Source: an uncultured Eubacteriales bacterium
GTDB taxonomy: Bacteria; Bacillota; Clostridia; Oscillospirales; UBA644
Length of the DNA stretch: 64,000 nucleotides
Reading direction: 5' to 3'
NCBI GenBank assembly: GCA_934501435.1
Contig: CAKSTW010000007.1
Span: 3,029 to 67,028 of the forward strand
Shown: piece by piece, positions 25,962-35,406 of the stretch
Position numbering within the stretch: the stretch's first letter is position 1
Layout: each line of letters starts with the position of its first letter
The notes under the pieces: generated by a model
What the model was told of the DNA's origin: nothing
The model's input: only the letters and a program-made list of their open reading frames with translations
The model's database searches: none
Made by a program: the position numbers and the translations under genes

Positions 25962-26795
25962 ATGAGCGAATGCAGTCATGACTGCGAGAGTTGCGCGAGC
26001 AAATGCTCCGAAGCTCCCGAAAGTCTGCTTGAAAAAACAAACGACCTTTCGCATGTAAAAAAGGTCATTGCCGTAATGAGCGGAAAGGGCGGCGTCGGAA
26101 AATCTCTTGTTACTTCGAAACTTGCCGTGACCGCGCGCAGGGCGGGATACAAAACAGCGATCCTCGACGCGGATATAACGGGACCGTCAATTCCGAAAGC
26201 GTTCGGACTTGAGGGAAAAAGAGCCGCCGCAAGCGACCTCGGTCTTTTCCCCGTTCAGACCTCCACAGGTATCTCGGTAATGTCTCTTAATCTTCTTATA
26301 GAAGATTCCTCCGACCCCGTCGTCTGGAGAGGTCCCGTTATCGCGGGCGCCGTAAAGCAGTTCTGGACGGACGTGGTGTGGGGCGACGTAGACTATATGT
26401 TCGTCGATATGCCTCCGGGAACGGGCGACGTTCCCCTGACCGTTTTCCAGTCTCTTCCCGTCGACGGGATAGTCGTTGTGACAACTCCGCAGTCCCTTGT
26501 TTCGATGATAGTCGAAAAAGCGGTCAAAATGGCGGAACTTATGAACGTTCCGATACTCGGTATCGTTGAAAATATGTCCTATTTCGAATGTCCCGACTGC
26601 AAAAAACGCCACTATATCTTCGGCGAAAGCAATCTTGAAAGCGAAGCGGCAAAACACGGAATAAAAACTACCGCGCGCCTTCCGATAGACGAAAAAGCCG
26701 CCGCCGCATGCGACAGCGGAACCGTCGAACTTTTCGACGGGAACGAACTTGACGGTATTTTTGCCGAAATCGAAAAAACGGGAGAAAAGAAATGA
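25962..26795 (+). CDS. Mrp/NBP35 family iron-sulfur carrier ATPase
   Basis: This 277-aa P-loop ATPase carries or delivers [4Fe-4S] clusters. The N-terminus has several Cys (CSHDCESCASKCSE), resembling NBP35-type N-terminal cluster sites. The deviant Walker A is GKGGVGKSLVTSKLA, and FVDMPPGTGDVPLTVFQS is the family marker. The CPDC motif near residue 207 is the bridging cluster site. It starts right at the previous stop and overlaps the next gene by 4 nt. Confidence 0.92.
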   Translation: MSECSHDCESCASKCSEAPESLLEKTNDLSHVKKVIAVMSGKGGVGKSLVTSKLAVTARRAGYKTAILDADITGPSIPKAFGLEGKRAAASDLGLFPVQTSTGISVMSLNLLIEDSSDPVVWRGPVIAGAVKQFWTDVVWGDVDYMFVDMPPGTGDVPLTVFQSLPVDGIVVVTTPQSLVSMIVEKAVKMAELMNVPILGIVENMSYFECPDCKKRHYIFGESNLESEAAKHGIKTTARLPIDEKAAAACDSGTVELFDGNELDGIFAEIEKTGEKK

Positions 26796-27235
26796 CGAGG
26801 GGAGAACGCGCCGAAGCCCTTTTCAAGGAGGGCTATAACTGCTCTCAGGCGGTGCTTTTGGCGTTTTCCGACGTCACGGGTCTTGACGAAAAGACCGCGG
26901 CTCTCCTTTCCTCTTCTTTCGGGGGAGGCATGGGCAGGCTCCGCGAAGTCTGCGGCTCTCTTTCGGGAGCGTTTGCCGCCGTCGGAATGATTTGCGGATA
27001 TTCCGACCCGAAGGACACCGAAAAGAAAAAAGAATTATACGCGCTTATTCAGGATATTGCCGCAGAGTTCAAAAAAGAGAACGGCTCGATAATCTGCCGC
27101 GAACTTTTGGGACTTTCCGACAAATCGGAGCCCGTTCCCGAACCGAGAACGGAGGGGTATTATAAGAAACGCCCCTGCGCCGAACTTTGCAGGCTTTCGG
27201 CGGATATAACGGCAAAAAAACTCAATATGGAATAA
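26792..27235 (+). CDS. C_GCAxxG_C_C family redox protein
   Basis: This 147-aa protein has the conserved NCSQAVLLAF, GGGMGRLREVCGSLSGAFAAVG, ICRELLG and CAELC Cys positions of the C_GCAxxG_C_C family. It reads as a partner of redox or metal proteins, but its role is not defined. Coupled by ATGA overlap to the Mrp ATPase, it may serve iron-sulfur or metal metabolism. It is the last gene of the rightward group. Confidence 0.88.
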   Translation: MTRGERAEALFKEGYNCSQAVLLAFSDVTGLDEKTAALLSSSFGGGMGRLREVCGSLSGAFAAVGMICGYSDPKDTEKKKELYALIQDIAAEFKKENGSIICRELLGLSDKSEPVPEPRTEGYYKKRPCAELCRLSADITAKKLNME

Positions 27236-27241
27236 AAAACA

Positions 27242-27268
27242 GGACCGGATTTTTTATCCGGTCCGTTT
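27242..27268 (+). terminator. Hairpin after the C_GCAxxG gene
   Basis: GGACCGGAT and ATCCGGTCC form a 9-bp stem, followed by GTTTGT. The T-tract is weak. Confidence 0.65.
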
Positions 27269-27270
27269 GT

Positions 27271-27321
27271 CTGAGGGCTGATAGGAAAGCACGACTTCCT
27301 TATCAGTCCTCAACCTTTTTT
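27271..27321 (+). repeat. Intergenic palindrome, similar to the inner element at 6443-6489
   Basis: CTGAGGGCTGATAGGAA pairs with TTCCTTATCAGTCCTCA around an 8-nt loop, and AACCTTTTTTG follows. It can act as a rightward terminator. The element near 6450 shares GGCTGATAAGG and ATCAGTC. Confidence 0.55.
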
Positions 27322-27326
27322 GCCAC

Positions 27327-27863
27327 TTAATAATTTTCGGGCTTTACCTGGAAATAAGCCTGCGGATGATTGCAGACGGGGCATACGTCGGGAGCCTTTG
27401 TTCCGACGACGATATGACCGCAGTTTCTGCACTGCCAGATAACTACGCTGCCTTTTTCGAAAACTTCGCCCGCTTTGACGTTTGCAAGCAGCTTTCTGTA
27501 TCTTTCCTCGTGCTCTTTTTCTATCGCCGCAACTCCTCTGAAGAGTTCGGCGATCCTGTCAAAGCCCTCTTCTGCGGCTTCCTTTGCGAAACGGTCGTAC
27601 ATATCGGTCCATTCGTAATTTTCGCCCTCAGCCGCCGAAAGCAGATTTTCTGCGGTCGTTCCGAGTCCGCCGAGTTCCTTGAACCACATTTTTGCGTGTT
27701 CCTTCTCGTTTGCAGCGGTCTCTTCGAAAATTGCCGCTATCTGCTGATAGCCCTCTTTTTTTGCGACCGAAGCGAAATAGGTGTATTTGTTTCTTGCTTC
27801 GCTTTCTCCCGAAAATGCTGTTTTGAGGTTTGCTTCTGTTCTGGATCCTTTGAGTTCTTTCAT
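27327..27863 (-). CDS. Rubrerythrin
   Basis: This 178-aa peroxide-reducing protein has a ferritin-like di-iron domain. The Glu-rich helices are SGESEARNKYTYFASVA, FEETAANEKEHAKMW and EKEHEERYRKL. A C-terminal rubredoxin domain follows with CRNCG and CPVCNHPQAYF. It protects anaerobes from hydrogen peroxide using NAD(P)H-derived electrons. Its start overlaps the stop of the 256-aa membrane gene by 4 nt, so it may belong to the leftward ABC-transporter transcript. Confidence 0.95.
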   Translation of the reverse strand: MKELKGSRTEANLKTAFSGESEARNKYTYFASVAKKEGYQQIAAIFEETAANEKEHAKMWFKELGGLGTTAENLLSAAEGENYEWTDMYDRFAKEAAEEGFDRIAELFRGVAAIEKEHEERYRKLLANVKAGEVFEKGSVVIWQCRNCGHIVVGTKAPDVCPVCNHPQAYFQVKPENY

Positions 27864-28630
27864 TCCTTGTCTCCTCCTTTTATTTTATCGGCTTTATCGC
27901 CGTTTGCCGTCGCGTCGCCTTTATAATAATCGTAGACCATACCCCTTTTGTTCACAAGCGAAAGTCTGCCTAAAAGAGAGGCGGTGAGCGCGCCGATACA
28001 GTCGACGATTATATCTTTCATCGTATCGGTAAGCGCCGCGCGCCCGACGAGATCGGCGCCTCCCTCAAGACGGAATTTCTGCATATTGAGTCCTAAAATG
28101 CCGTCGCCCGTAAATTCGTAAATTTCCCATACCGCGCCTATCGTTACCGAGAAGCAGAACGCGAAAAGCGCGACAAACCACGGCGACATCTTTACCTTGA
28201 CGTTTTCGTGACCGTTGAGGATGGAAACTACCATGAATCCCAAAAATCCGGTCATCATACTGCTGAAGAAGTGGAGAATGTCGTCCCAGTGGGGAATTCT
28301 GTAATAGAAGTTCGCGACTTCACCCAAAAAGATCGCGCAGTAAAGGAAAATAAGGAACATCAGCGCCAAGAAACGCGGAATTCTGATGTTGAGTTTTTTG
28401 GAAAGAAAACTCGGAAGATTTATTGCGATCGCTCCCAGAATACACTGCAGGAGCATTAAGATATAGTCCGAATCCGATCTTCCCGTACCTTTTATAAGAT
28501 CCGGGAAACAAAGCCTTAAAATAAGATATATTATCGGAAGAATAAAGCTTATCAGGACTACGGAATAAATTATTTTAGAAGTTCTTTCCGCCCTTTCTTC
28601 CTTTGTTCTGACGCGTTTTTCTCTTTTCAT
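27860..28630 (-). CDS. Integral membrane protein (YjdF/DUF2238-like)
   Basis: This 256-aa protein has about six hydrophobic segments. HWDDILHFFSSMMTGFLGFMVV and TIGAVWEIYEFTGD carry the charged His, Asp and Glu positions in helices typical of YjdF-like proteins (DUF2238), whose function is unknown. TMKDIIVDCIGAL is near the C-terminus. Family assignment rests on pattern only. It sits 23 nt after the ABC transporter gene and is coupled to rubrerythrin. Confidence 0.65.
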   Translation of the reverse strand: MKREKRVRTKEERAERTSKIIYSVVLISFILPIIYLILRLCFPDLIKGTGRSDSDYILMLLQCILGAIAINLPSFLSKKLNIRIPRFLALMFLIFLYCAIFLGEVANFYYRIPHWDDILHFFSSMMTGFLGFMVVSILNGHENVKVKMSPWFVALFAFCFSVTIGAVWEIYEFTGDGILGLNMQKFRLEGGADLVGRAALTDTMKDIIVDCIGALTASLLGRLSLVNKRGMVYDYYKGDATANGDKADKIKGGDKE

Positions 28631-28653
28631 TATTATCCTCCGTCCGTGTTTTT

Positions 28654-31578
28654 TTATTCGGTCCGCAGCGCCGTTACTGGATCTTTTTTCGCCGCGATTT
28701 TCGACGGTATAAGCCCCGCGATAAACGTTAGGAACATACTTATCGCAACGAGAATTGCCGCCGATATCGGCGGAAGAGACGCATTGAGCGTTTCTATTCC
28801 GGTGAGCGAATGCAGAATTATGTTTACTATAAAGTCAAGTCCGAGAGTAAGCAATATTCCTATGACCCCTGCCGCAAAGCCCACAATGAGCGTTTCGGCG
28901 TTGAAAACTCTCGAAATATCTTTTTTCGACGCTCCGACAGAACGCAGAATTCCGATCTCCTTTGTTCTTTCGAGAACCGAAATATAGGTGATTATTCCTA
29001 TCATTATCGACGAAACGACAAGCGAAATGGTGACAAATGCGATTAGAACATAGGATATCGCGTCGATTATCGTCGTTATTGAGGACATCAGCAAAGCGAC
29101 ATAGTCGGTATAGTTTATTTTGTCGTCTTCGGTGACGGTTTCATTATATTTCGAAATGAGAGAAGATATGTTATCCTTGTTTTCGAAACTGTCGGCGTAT
29201 ATCTCCATCGTCCAAGGGTCTTCTCTGTCAATATATCCGAGTTTCTTTATATTTTCGTCGTAGGTGGCTTCCGAAACTATCTCCGACTCAAAATCGGTGT
29301 AGAACGCTTTATAATCGTTGTCGGAAAACTCTTCGGCGTCAAGGAGGGCGGCTGCCCTGTCGGTCGGGAGAGACGCGAACTGCGCCTTTACCCCTGCCGC
29401 ATACTGCTCTTTGACCGAAGAAGTTGCCATCTCTTCGATATATCCGCGGAGAGTTTTTTCGTCAAGCCCCGAAACGTATTCGTCAATGCTCTTTTCGTCA
29501 AGCATCATTTTTTGGCTCATCGCCTGCTTGAACATTTCTCTCATTGCCGCGTCGTCGAGGTTCGCGGTATACTGCGCTACTGCGGTCTTAACGTATTCGT
29601 CGGTCGGTTTCGACTTTATTTCAATATAAATTCTTGCTTTGTCTTCGGCCGAAAGCGACGAAAACCAATTTTTTACCGTTTCCGCCTCTTCGTCGTCTGA
29701 AATCTCCGATTTGAAAGGCAGTCCCGTCAGAATATCGGTCTTTTTGTTTTCAAGCTGCTCTTTCAGCAGATCGCTTTTACTGTCGAGAGAGATTATCCTG
29801 TCGGTCAAAAGCGAGGTGTAGCCTATCGTTCCGCCCGACGACATCATATTCGAATCTTCGTTAGGACGGACAATCCCGACTATTTTAAGTTCCGTCTCGG
29901 AGTTGTCGTAAAGATAGGAAAGCCCCGCCTCGGTTGCTGTCAGGTCTTCATAGTCTCCGTCGGCGTTCTTTTTATAGATGTCCGACGAAAGGATGACCCT
30001 GAAAGTCCTGCCGAGAATTTCGTCGTATCCGTGCTTTGAGGTTTCGGTATCGACGACTTCTCCCGTTGCCGCTTTTTCCATATCCGAAAGAATTTCGGCT
30101 TTCGTTTTGAGCCCGAGCGCATAAAGTGTAAGGTCGCTCACTTCGTTGCGTTCGTTTACGATAAGCACCGTTTCGTCGTAGTTTTCGGGCCATTTGCCGT
30201 TGACAAGGGTATATTTTTCTTTCGTCGCGTCTCCGACCGCTTCGCCGTTTTTCCCGGAGAGAAGTTCTTCCCAGACGTCAAAACCCGATGACGACATAAA
30301 CATCGACGAACCCTGAGCGTAAATGCTGTCGCCGCCCATAACTTCGGTTATGAGCTCCATCGCGTCGCTTTTTACGGTTTTACCGTCTCCGTCTTTCGTG
30401 TAGATATTCATATTTACGTCGTAGCCGTAACGGACAGCCGACGCGTATTTCGCGAATTCTTCGTTATTTTCGATATATTTTTTGAACGCCTTGAGGTTGT
30501 TTTCGGTCGTTTCCGCCTGCGAAAGAGAGTTCGAAAGTTCGTACATCATCTTATTTTCGTAAACGCCGTCGAGGTCGTGCTCGGCTTTGCCGTCGGTTTT
30601 GCCGGAAAGGGCGGAAATTATCGACGAAAGGTCTTTCGACTCTCTCTGAATCTCTATCGGATAGTTCGAAAGAGTGTCTTTCTGAACGTCGTCAATATAG
30701 TTTTTGACGCCCGTCGAGACCGAAAGGATAAGGGCGATACCGATAATTCCTATCGACCCCGCGAAACTTGTAAGAAAGGTCCTGCCTTTTTTTGTCATCA
30801 GGTTGTTTTTCGAAAGGGAAAGGGCGGTGAAGAAAGACATCGACGGTTTCTTTTTGCGGCTCTTTTTTATTTCCTCGTCGGTCTTGTCGGGGATTTCCGA
30901 AAGGTAAGGCGAAGAATCGTCCTTTACCTCTCCGTCGAAAAGTTTTACGGTGCGCGTCGCGTATCTTTCGGCAAGTTCGGGGTTATGGGTGACCATTATA
31001 ATAAGGCGGTCTTTGGATATTTCCTTTAAGATATCCATGACCTGCACGCTCGTCTGCGAGTCGAGAGCGCCGGTCGGTTCGTCGGCAAGCAGAATTTCGG
31101 GGTCGTTTACGATAGCTCGCGCAATGGCGACTCTCTGCATCTGTCCGCCCGACATCTGATTCGGCTTCTTGTTAAGTTGGTCGCCGAGCCCGACTTTTTC
31201 AAGCGCTTCCTTCGCTCTTTTCCGTCTTTCTTTTTTGTTTACGCCCGAAAGAGTGAGGGCGAGTTCGACGTTTGAAAGCACCGTCTGGTGCGGTATGAGG
31301 TTGTAACTCTGGAAAACGAAACCGACCGAATGATTGCGGTAAGTGTCCCAGTCTCTGTCGTTATATTTTTTAGTGGAAACGCCGTTTATTACAAGGTCTC
31401 CCTCTGTATATTTGTCAAGGCCGCCGATGATATTGAGAAGCGTCGTTTTTCCGCAGCCCGACGGTCCCAAAATCGCGACAAATTCGCTTTTTCTGAAATC
31501 GAGACTGATACCTTTGAGGGCGGCGACTTTTTGGTCGGCGACTTCATAATCCTTTTTTATGTTTCTTAAAGAAAGCAT
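28654..31578 (-). CDS. ABC transporter, ATP-binding/FtsX permease fusion
   Basis: The single 974-aa polypeptide has an N-terminal MacB/LolD-like ATPase: Walker A GPSGCGKTTLLNIIGG, LSGG-type signature MSGGQMQRVAIARAI and Walker B ILLADEPTGALD. A membrane helix follows near residue 270 (GSIGIIGIALILSVSTGV). A large extracellular region of about 500 aa comes next, then a C-terminal FtsX block with three helices, including SLVVSSIMIGIITYISVLERTKEIGILR. Fusions of this type occur in Firmicutes. The substrate is unknown; antimicrobial peptide or lipoprotein export is possible. A promoter is seen at 31611-31639. Confidence 0.92.
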   Translation of the reverse strand: MLSLRNIKKDYEVADQKVAALKGISLDFRKSEFVAILGPSGCGKTTLLNIIGGLDKYTEGDLVINGVSTKKYNDRDWDTYRNHSVGFVFQSYNLIPHQTVLSNVELALTLSGVNKKERRKRAKEALEKVGLGDQLNKKPNQMSGGQMQRVAIARAIVNDPEILLADEPTGALDSQTSVQVMDILKEISKDRLIIMVTHNPELAERYATRTVKLFDGEVKDDSSPYLSEIPDKTDEEIKKSRKKKPSMSFFTALSLSKNNLMTKKGRTFLTSFAGSIGIIGIALILSVSTGVKNYIDDVQKDTLSNYPIEIQRESKDLSSIISALSGKTDGKAEHDLDGVYENKMMYELSNSLSQAETTENNLKAFKKYIENNEEFAKYASAVRYGYDVNMNIYTKDGDGKTVKSDAMELITEVMGGDSIYAQGSSMFMSSSGFDVWEELLSGKNGEAVGDATKEKYTLVNGKWPENYDETVLIVNERNEVSDLTLYALGLKTKAEILSDMEKAATGEVVDTETSKHGYDEILGRTFRVILSSDIYKKNADGDYEDLTATEAGLSYLYDNSETELKIVGIVRPNEDSNMMSSGGTIGYTSLLTDRIISLDSKSDLLKEQLENKKTDILTGLPFKSEISDDEEAETVKNWFSSLSAEDKARIYIEIKSKPTDEYVKTAVAQYTANLDDAAMREMFKQAMSQKMMLDEKSIDEYVSGLDEKTLRGYIEEMATSSVKEQYAAGVKAQFASLPTDRAAALLDAEEFSDNDYKAFYTDFESEIVSEATYDENIKKLGYIDREDPWTMEIYADSFENKDNISSLISKYNETVTEDDKINYTDYVALLMSSITTIIDAISYVLIAFVTISLVVSSIMIGIITYISVLERTKEIGILRSVGASKKDISRVFNAETLIVGFAAGVIGILLTLGLDFIVNIILHSLTGIETLNASLPPISAAILVAISMFLTFIAGLIPSKIAAKKDPVTALRTE

Positions 31579-31610
31579 TATTTCTCCTTTGCGTTCAATG
31601 TATCAAATAA

Positions 31611-31639
31611 ATTCTATTATATAAAAATATTATTGTCAA
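31611..31639 (-). promoter_or_regulatory. Promoter for the ABC transporter gene
   Basis: Minus strand TTGACA, 17-nt spacer, TAGAAT. Confidence 0.6.
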
Positions 31640-31676
31640 GAGTTTTTGTTTTTTACCGAAGAAAAGTCGAAAATTG

Positions 31677-31703
31677 CAAAAAATACCGCCGAAGTCTCGG
31701 CGG
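31677..31703 (-). terminator. Terminator of the D-amino acid operon
   Basis: On the minus strand CCGCCGA and TCGGCGG form a stem around GACT, followed by TATTTTTTG, just after the alr stop. Confidence 0.85.
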
Positions 31704-31709
31704 CACAGT

Positions 31710-32876
31710 TTATTTATTATAGATAGTTCCCGTAATATCAACGATTTTTCCGTCTTTTATATATACTCTCGGAACGCGTCTGTTTATGTCGCAGACGACT
31801 TCGTATCCTATCGTTCCCGCAAGAAACGCTATATCGTCGGCTGTCGCGGCTCCCGTTGCGGCGTCCCCGAAAATTGTAACTTCGTCGTATTTTTTGACGT
31901 CGGGAATATCGGTAACGTCGACCATGAACTGGTCCATGCAGACTCTTCCGATTATCGGTGCGAGTTTCCCGTTTATAAGCACCTTGCCGCGGTTCGAGAT
32001 CATTCTCGGAACGCCGTCCGCATATCCCGCTCCGACGGTCGCTATTTTCGTTTCCTTGTCGGTGACGTAGGTGCCGCCGTAACTTACCGCAATTCCCTCG
32101 GGGGAAGTTTTAAGGTGCATTATGCGGCTTTTGAAAGTCATTGCCGCTCTGATATCTCCGAGTTTTTTTATGTTGACTTCGGGGGAGGGCAAAAGTCCGT
32201 AAAGAGTTATTCCGTCGCGCGCCATGCCGTATTTTGGTTCAAGGTCGGTGATCGCTGCGCTGTTGTAAAGGTGAAGAAGCGGCTTTATCCCTCTTTTTGC
32301 AAGAGCATCGGTCATTTTGTCAAACGCCGCTATCTGCATTTCGGCGTAACTTTTGTCGGTGCAGTCGGCTTTTGCAAAATGGCTGAAAATACCCGTTATT
32401 TCAATCCCTGCAAGGTTTGATACCGCAACTATATCTTCGACCGATTTTTCGTTGCAGATAAATCCGATACGCCCCATTCCGGTGTCGAGGGCAATGTGTA
32501 TTTTCGCGGTTTTGCCGAGTTTTTCACAGACGGAAGAAAGCAGTTTTGCCTCTTCGATATCCGAGACCGAAAGAGTGACGTCTCGCGTTATCATTTTTTC
32601 GAAATCGTCGGGGAGGACGTGTCCTAAAATCAGAATCGGATTTTTTATTCCCGCAAGGCGGAGTTCCGACGCTTCGTCGGCAGTCGCGACCGCGAAATAA
32701 TCCGCGTCGTTTTCAAGGAGTTTTGCTGCTTTTACGGCTCCGTGGCCGTAGGCGTCCGCCTTTATGACGGCGGCTGCCTTCATACCGGGCGACAGTCTCT
32801 TTTTCGCAAGCAAAAAGTTGTTTTTCATTGCGTCAAGGTCTATTTCCGCCCAGCATCTTAATTCTTTTCTTTCCAT
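31710..32876 (-). CDS. alr: Alanine racemase
   Basis: This 388-aa PLP enzyme interconverts L- and D-alanine. The PLP lysine motif is AAVIKADAYGHGAVKAA at about residues 34-50. The catalytic Tyr lies in the C-terminal half (AVSYGGTYV), and the AATVGAGYADGVPR and GRVCMDQFMVDVTD blocks are typical of Alr. It lies 10 nt after pxpA at the end of a seven-gene leftward operon, so in addition to wall synthesis it may feed D-alanine to the transaminase encoded first in that operon. Confidence 0.96.
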   Translation of the reverse strand: MERKELRCWAEIDLDAMKNNFLLAKKRLSPGMKAAAVIKADAYGHGAVKAAKLLENDADYFAVATADEASELRLAGIKNPILILGHVLPDDFEKMITRDVTLSVSDIEEAKLLSSVCEKLGKTAKIHIALDTGMGRIGFICNEKSVEDIVAVSNLAGIEITGIFSHFAKADCTDKSYAEMQIAAFDKMTDALAKRGIKPLLHLYNSAAITDLEPKYGMARDGITLYGLLPSPEVNIKKLGDIRAAMTFKSRIMHLKTSPEGIAVSYGGTYVTDKETKIATVGAGYADGVPRMISNRGKVLINGKLAPIIGRVCMDQFMVDVTDIPDVKKYDEVTIFGDAATGAATADDIAFLAGTIGYEVVCDINRRVPRVYIKDGKIVDITGTIYNK

Positions 32877-32886
32877 AATTTACCTC

Positions 32887-33651
32887 TCAAAAATTGCGAA
32901 GCGAGGTTATCTCAATTCCGTTTTCCGAAAGCGCTTTCCTTATCTTCTCAACGAATAAAAGCGCGTGTTCGTTGTCGCCGTGAACGCAGACCGAATCGGC
33001 TTTTATTTCTATCTTTTTGCCCGTTACCGCGGTGACGGTCGAATTCTTTACCATTTCGACAACACGTAAAACCGCTTCGTTTTCGTCGGTTATCACGGCT
33101 CCGGGTTTTGTCCGTGCGACAAGACTTCCGTCTTCTTCATACGCTCTGTCCGCAAAAACTTCGGACGCAAAGCGAAGTCCGTATTTCTCTGCCGAACGCT
33201 GCATTTCGCTTCCCGAAAGTCCCATTAAAATAAGACTTTCGTCTACCTTTGCAATGCCTTCGCATATCGCGTCGGCAAGTTTTGCGTCTTTTGCCGCCAT
33301 ATTATACATCGCGCCGTGCGGTTTGACGTGCTGCATCTTTATTCCCTCGGCTTTGCAGAAGGCGTTGAGAGCGCCGACCTGATACATTATGTATGTTTTC
33401 ATGTCGGCGGGCGAAACGTTCATGTTTCTTCTTCCGAAACCGACAAGGTCGGGGTATCCTGGGTGCGCGCCTGCCGCGATTCCCGCTTCCGCCGCAAGAC
33501 GGACGGTCTTTGCCATAACGCCGCTGTCTCCCGCGTGCCAGCCGCAGGCGATGTTTGCCGACGAAATAAGGGGAATGACTTTATCGTCGCAGCCTATTTT
33601 ATACGCCCCGAAACTTTCGCCGAGGTCGCTGTTTATATCTATCTTTTTCAT
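32887..33651 (-). CDS. pxpA: 5-oxoprolinase subunit A (LamB/YcsF family)
   Basis: The 254-aa protein begins KIDINSDLGESFGAYKIG and contains SSANIACGWHAGDSGVM and GAHPGYPDLVGFGRR, with FADRAYEEDGSLVAR further on. This is the PxpA signature. With PxpB and PxpC it forms the ATP-dependent 5-oxoprolinase that opens pyroglutamate to glutamate. All three subunit genes are in this operon, separated by the DUF1445 gene. Confidence 0.95.
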   Translation of the reverse strand: MKKIDINSDLGESFGAYKIGCDDKVIPLISSANIACGWHAGDSGVMAKTVRLAAEAGIAAGAHPGYPDLVGFGRRNMNVSPADMKTYIMYQVGALNAFCKAEGIKMQHVKPHGAMYNMAAKDAKLADAICEGIAKVDESLILMGLSGSEMQRSAEKYGLRFASEVFADRAYEEDGSLVARTKPGAVITDENEAVLRVVEMVKNSTVTAVTGKKIEIKADSVCVHGDNEHALLFVEKIRKALSENGIEITSLRNF

Positions 33652-33663
33652 ATTTTGCCTCCG

Positions 33664-34449
33664 TCAGTTTTTGAGCGAACTGTTTTTGATGTCGGTTATG
33701 AACATGTGTCCCGGCGAATGGGTTATCGCAAAAGCGGGTTTTGCCGCCATCAGCGCCGCCTGAGGGGTAACTCCGCAGGGCCAGAAAACGGGAATTTCGC
33801 CGTCTTTTATCGTTACGCTGTCGCCGTAGTCGGGCTTCGTTATGTCTTTTATGCCTATTTTTTCGGGCGAACCGAAATGCACGGGTTTTCCGTGAACGCG
33901 GGGCATCGAAGCAGTGACTACCGTCGCTCTTATCGCGTCCGCTTCGGTCATCGGTCTCATCGAAACGACCATGTTTCCGTGGAAAATCCCGGCGGGAGTG
34001 CAGGGAATATTCGTGTTGAACATCGGTACATTGCGTTTTTCTTCGATATGTCTTACGGGAATGTCGGAAGAAAGCAGTTCCGCTTCAAAGGAAAAACTGC
34101 AGCCGATAAGGAACGAAACGAGGTCGTCGCGCCAGAAAGCCGAAACGTCGGTATATTCGCCCTCAAGATTTCCGTTTTTCCATATTCTGTATTTCGGAAT
34201 GTCGGTTGCGATGTCGGCATCTTTTGCTATATATGAAAGAGTGCGCGAACCTGCGTCCGAAACTTCGAGCAGCGGACACGACGTCGGGTTCCTCTGCGCG
34301 AACAGAAGGAAATCGTATGCTTCTTTCTGCGGCAGTATCACAAGGTTTGCCTGAGCGTAACCGTTGCACATTCCCGATGTATTATAATCAATTTTGCCCT
34401 CTCTTATGAGTTTTCTTACTTCGGCGGGAGAGGTGTTCGAATAATCCAT
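33664..34449 (-). CDS. DUF1445 (YcsI-type) protein, probable half of a split D-glutamate cyclase
   Basis: The 261-aa protein has the YcsI/DUF1445 pattern: NTSPAEVRKLIREGKIDYNTSG, GYAQANLVILP, SCPLLEVSDAGSR and GIFHGNMVVSMRPM. In vertebrates the mitochondrial D-glutamate cyclase DGLUCY contains a DUF1445 domain followed by a DUF4392 domain. Here the matching DUF4392 protein is encoded separately three genes upstream (36193-37263). Whether this half is catalytic alone is not known to me. The operon context points to D-glutamate or 5-oxoproline turnover. Confidence 0.88.
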   Translation of the reverse strand: MDYSNTSPAEVRKLIREGKIDYNTSGMCNGYAQANLVILPQKEAYDFLLFAQRNPTSCPLLEVSDAGSRTLSYIAKDADIATDIPKYRIWKNGNLEGEYTDVSAFWRDDLVSFLIGCSFSFEAELLSSDIPVRHIEEKRNVPMFNTNIPCTPAGIFHGNMVVSMRPMTEADAIRATVVTASMPRVHGKPVHFGSPEKIGIKDITKPDYGDSVTIKDGEIPVFWPCGVTPQAALMAAKPAFAITHSPGHMFITDIKNSSLKN

Positions 34450-34464
34450 ATCTTCTTCAACTCC

Positions 34465-35406
34465 TTATTTCATTTTCTTTTTAAGAACCGTGAAATATTT
34501 TTCTTTTTCTTTTTTAATCTTCTGCGCGGTCTCAACGTCCGTCTTCTCAAAACGGACTTTCTGACCCGGCAAAAGTCTTCCGCATTTCGGCATATCCGAA
34601 GAAATTACCGTTACGGGTTTTGCGTATCCGCCCGTTGTCTGCCTGTCGGCGCAGAGAATTATCGGCTGACCGTTTTTCGGGATCTGGACCGAGCCCGAAA
34701 CTATTCCGTCGGAAATGATGTCCGAGCCGTTAAGCGCTTTTACGGGTTCGTCGCCCGAAAGGCGTATGCCCATTCTGTCCGACGCGGGAAGGACCTTATA
34801 TTCTCTTGAAAAGAATTTGTCGAGTTCTTCTGCCGAAAACATATCGTCCTGCGGCCCGGGAATTGCGCGGAGTAAAGCCGTCTCTTCTTTTTTTGGGGGC
34901 GTTATTTTCCGGTTTTTGATATTTTTAAGGGGTAACGTCTCTTCTGTCGGAAGTTCGTCGCCCGTCTGCAGTTTTCTGCCTTCAAAACCGCCCATTCCTA
35001 TTTTTAAGAAAGTAGAGCGGCTGCCCGAAATTTCGGGGACGGCTATTCCGCCTCTTACGGCAAGATACGCGCGGCACCCCTCGGTTATGTTTCCGACGGT
35101 TATATAGTCGCCTTTTTTCAGAGAAACGGTCTCATAAGCCGAAAACTTTTCGCCGTTTACGAAAACTTCCCGCGCGCCGCCCGTTACGGCGACGTAAAGA
35201 TTGCAGAGCGCCTCGGCGGAAATTCCGGTAAGCGTCATTTCGAGAACCGCGTCGAAATCGTCGTTTCCGACAAGGATATTCGCTTCTCTCATCGAGTCTT
35301 CGTCCATTGCGCCGCACTGCGAAAAGCCGAGAGCGGCGTTTCCCGTTCTGCCGCCGTCCTGAACGGTGGTCAGAAGTCCGGGGATTATTATTCGGAGAGC
35401 TTTCAT
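34465..35406 (-). CDS. pxpC: 5-oxoprolinase subunit C (biotin-dependent carboxyltransferase family, KipA-like)
   Basis: This 313-aa protein has the conserved start IIIPGLLTTVQDGGRTGNAALGFSQCGAMDEDSM, the RAIPGPQDDMFS block, PASDRMGIRLSG and GYAKPVTVISSDMPKCGRLLPGQ. It pairs with PxpB in the kinase-like half of 5-oxoprolinase. It overlaps pxpB by 4 nt, as is typical. Bacillus KipA, an antagonist of KipI in sporulation kinase control, belongs to the same family. Confidence 0.94.
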   Translation of the reverse strand: MKALRIIIPGLLTTVQDGGRTGNAALGFSQCGAMDEDSMREANILVGNDDFDAVLEMTLTGISAEALCNLYVAVTGGAREVFVNGEKFSAYETVSLKKGDYITVGNITEGCRAYLAVRGGIAVPEISGSRSTFLKIGMGGFEGRKLQTGDELPTEETLPLKNIKNRKITPPKKEETALLRAIPGPQDDMFSAEELDKFFSREYKVLPASDRMGIRLSGDEPVKALNGSDIISDGIVSGSVQIPKNGQPIILCADRQTTGGYAKPVTVISSDMPKCGRLLPGQKVRFEKTDVETAQKIKKEKEKYFTVLKKKMK

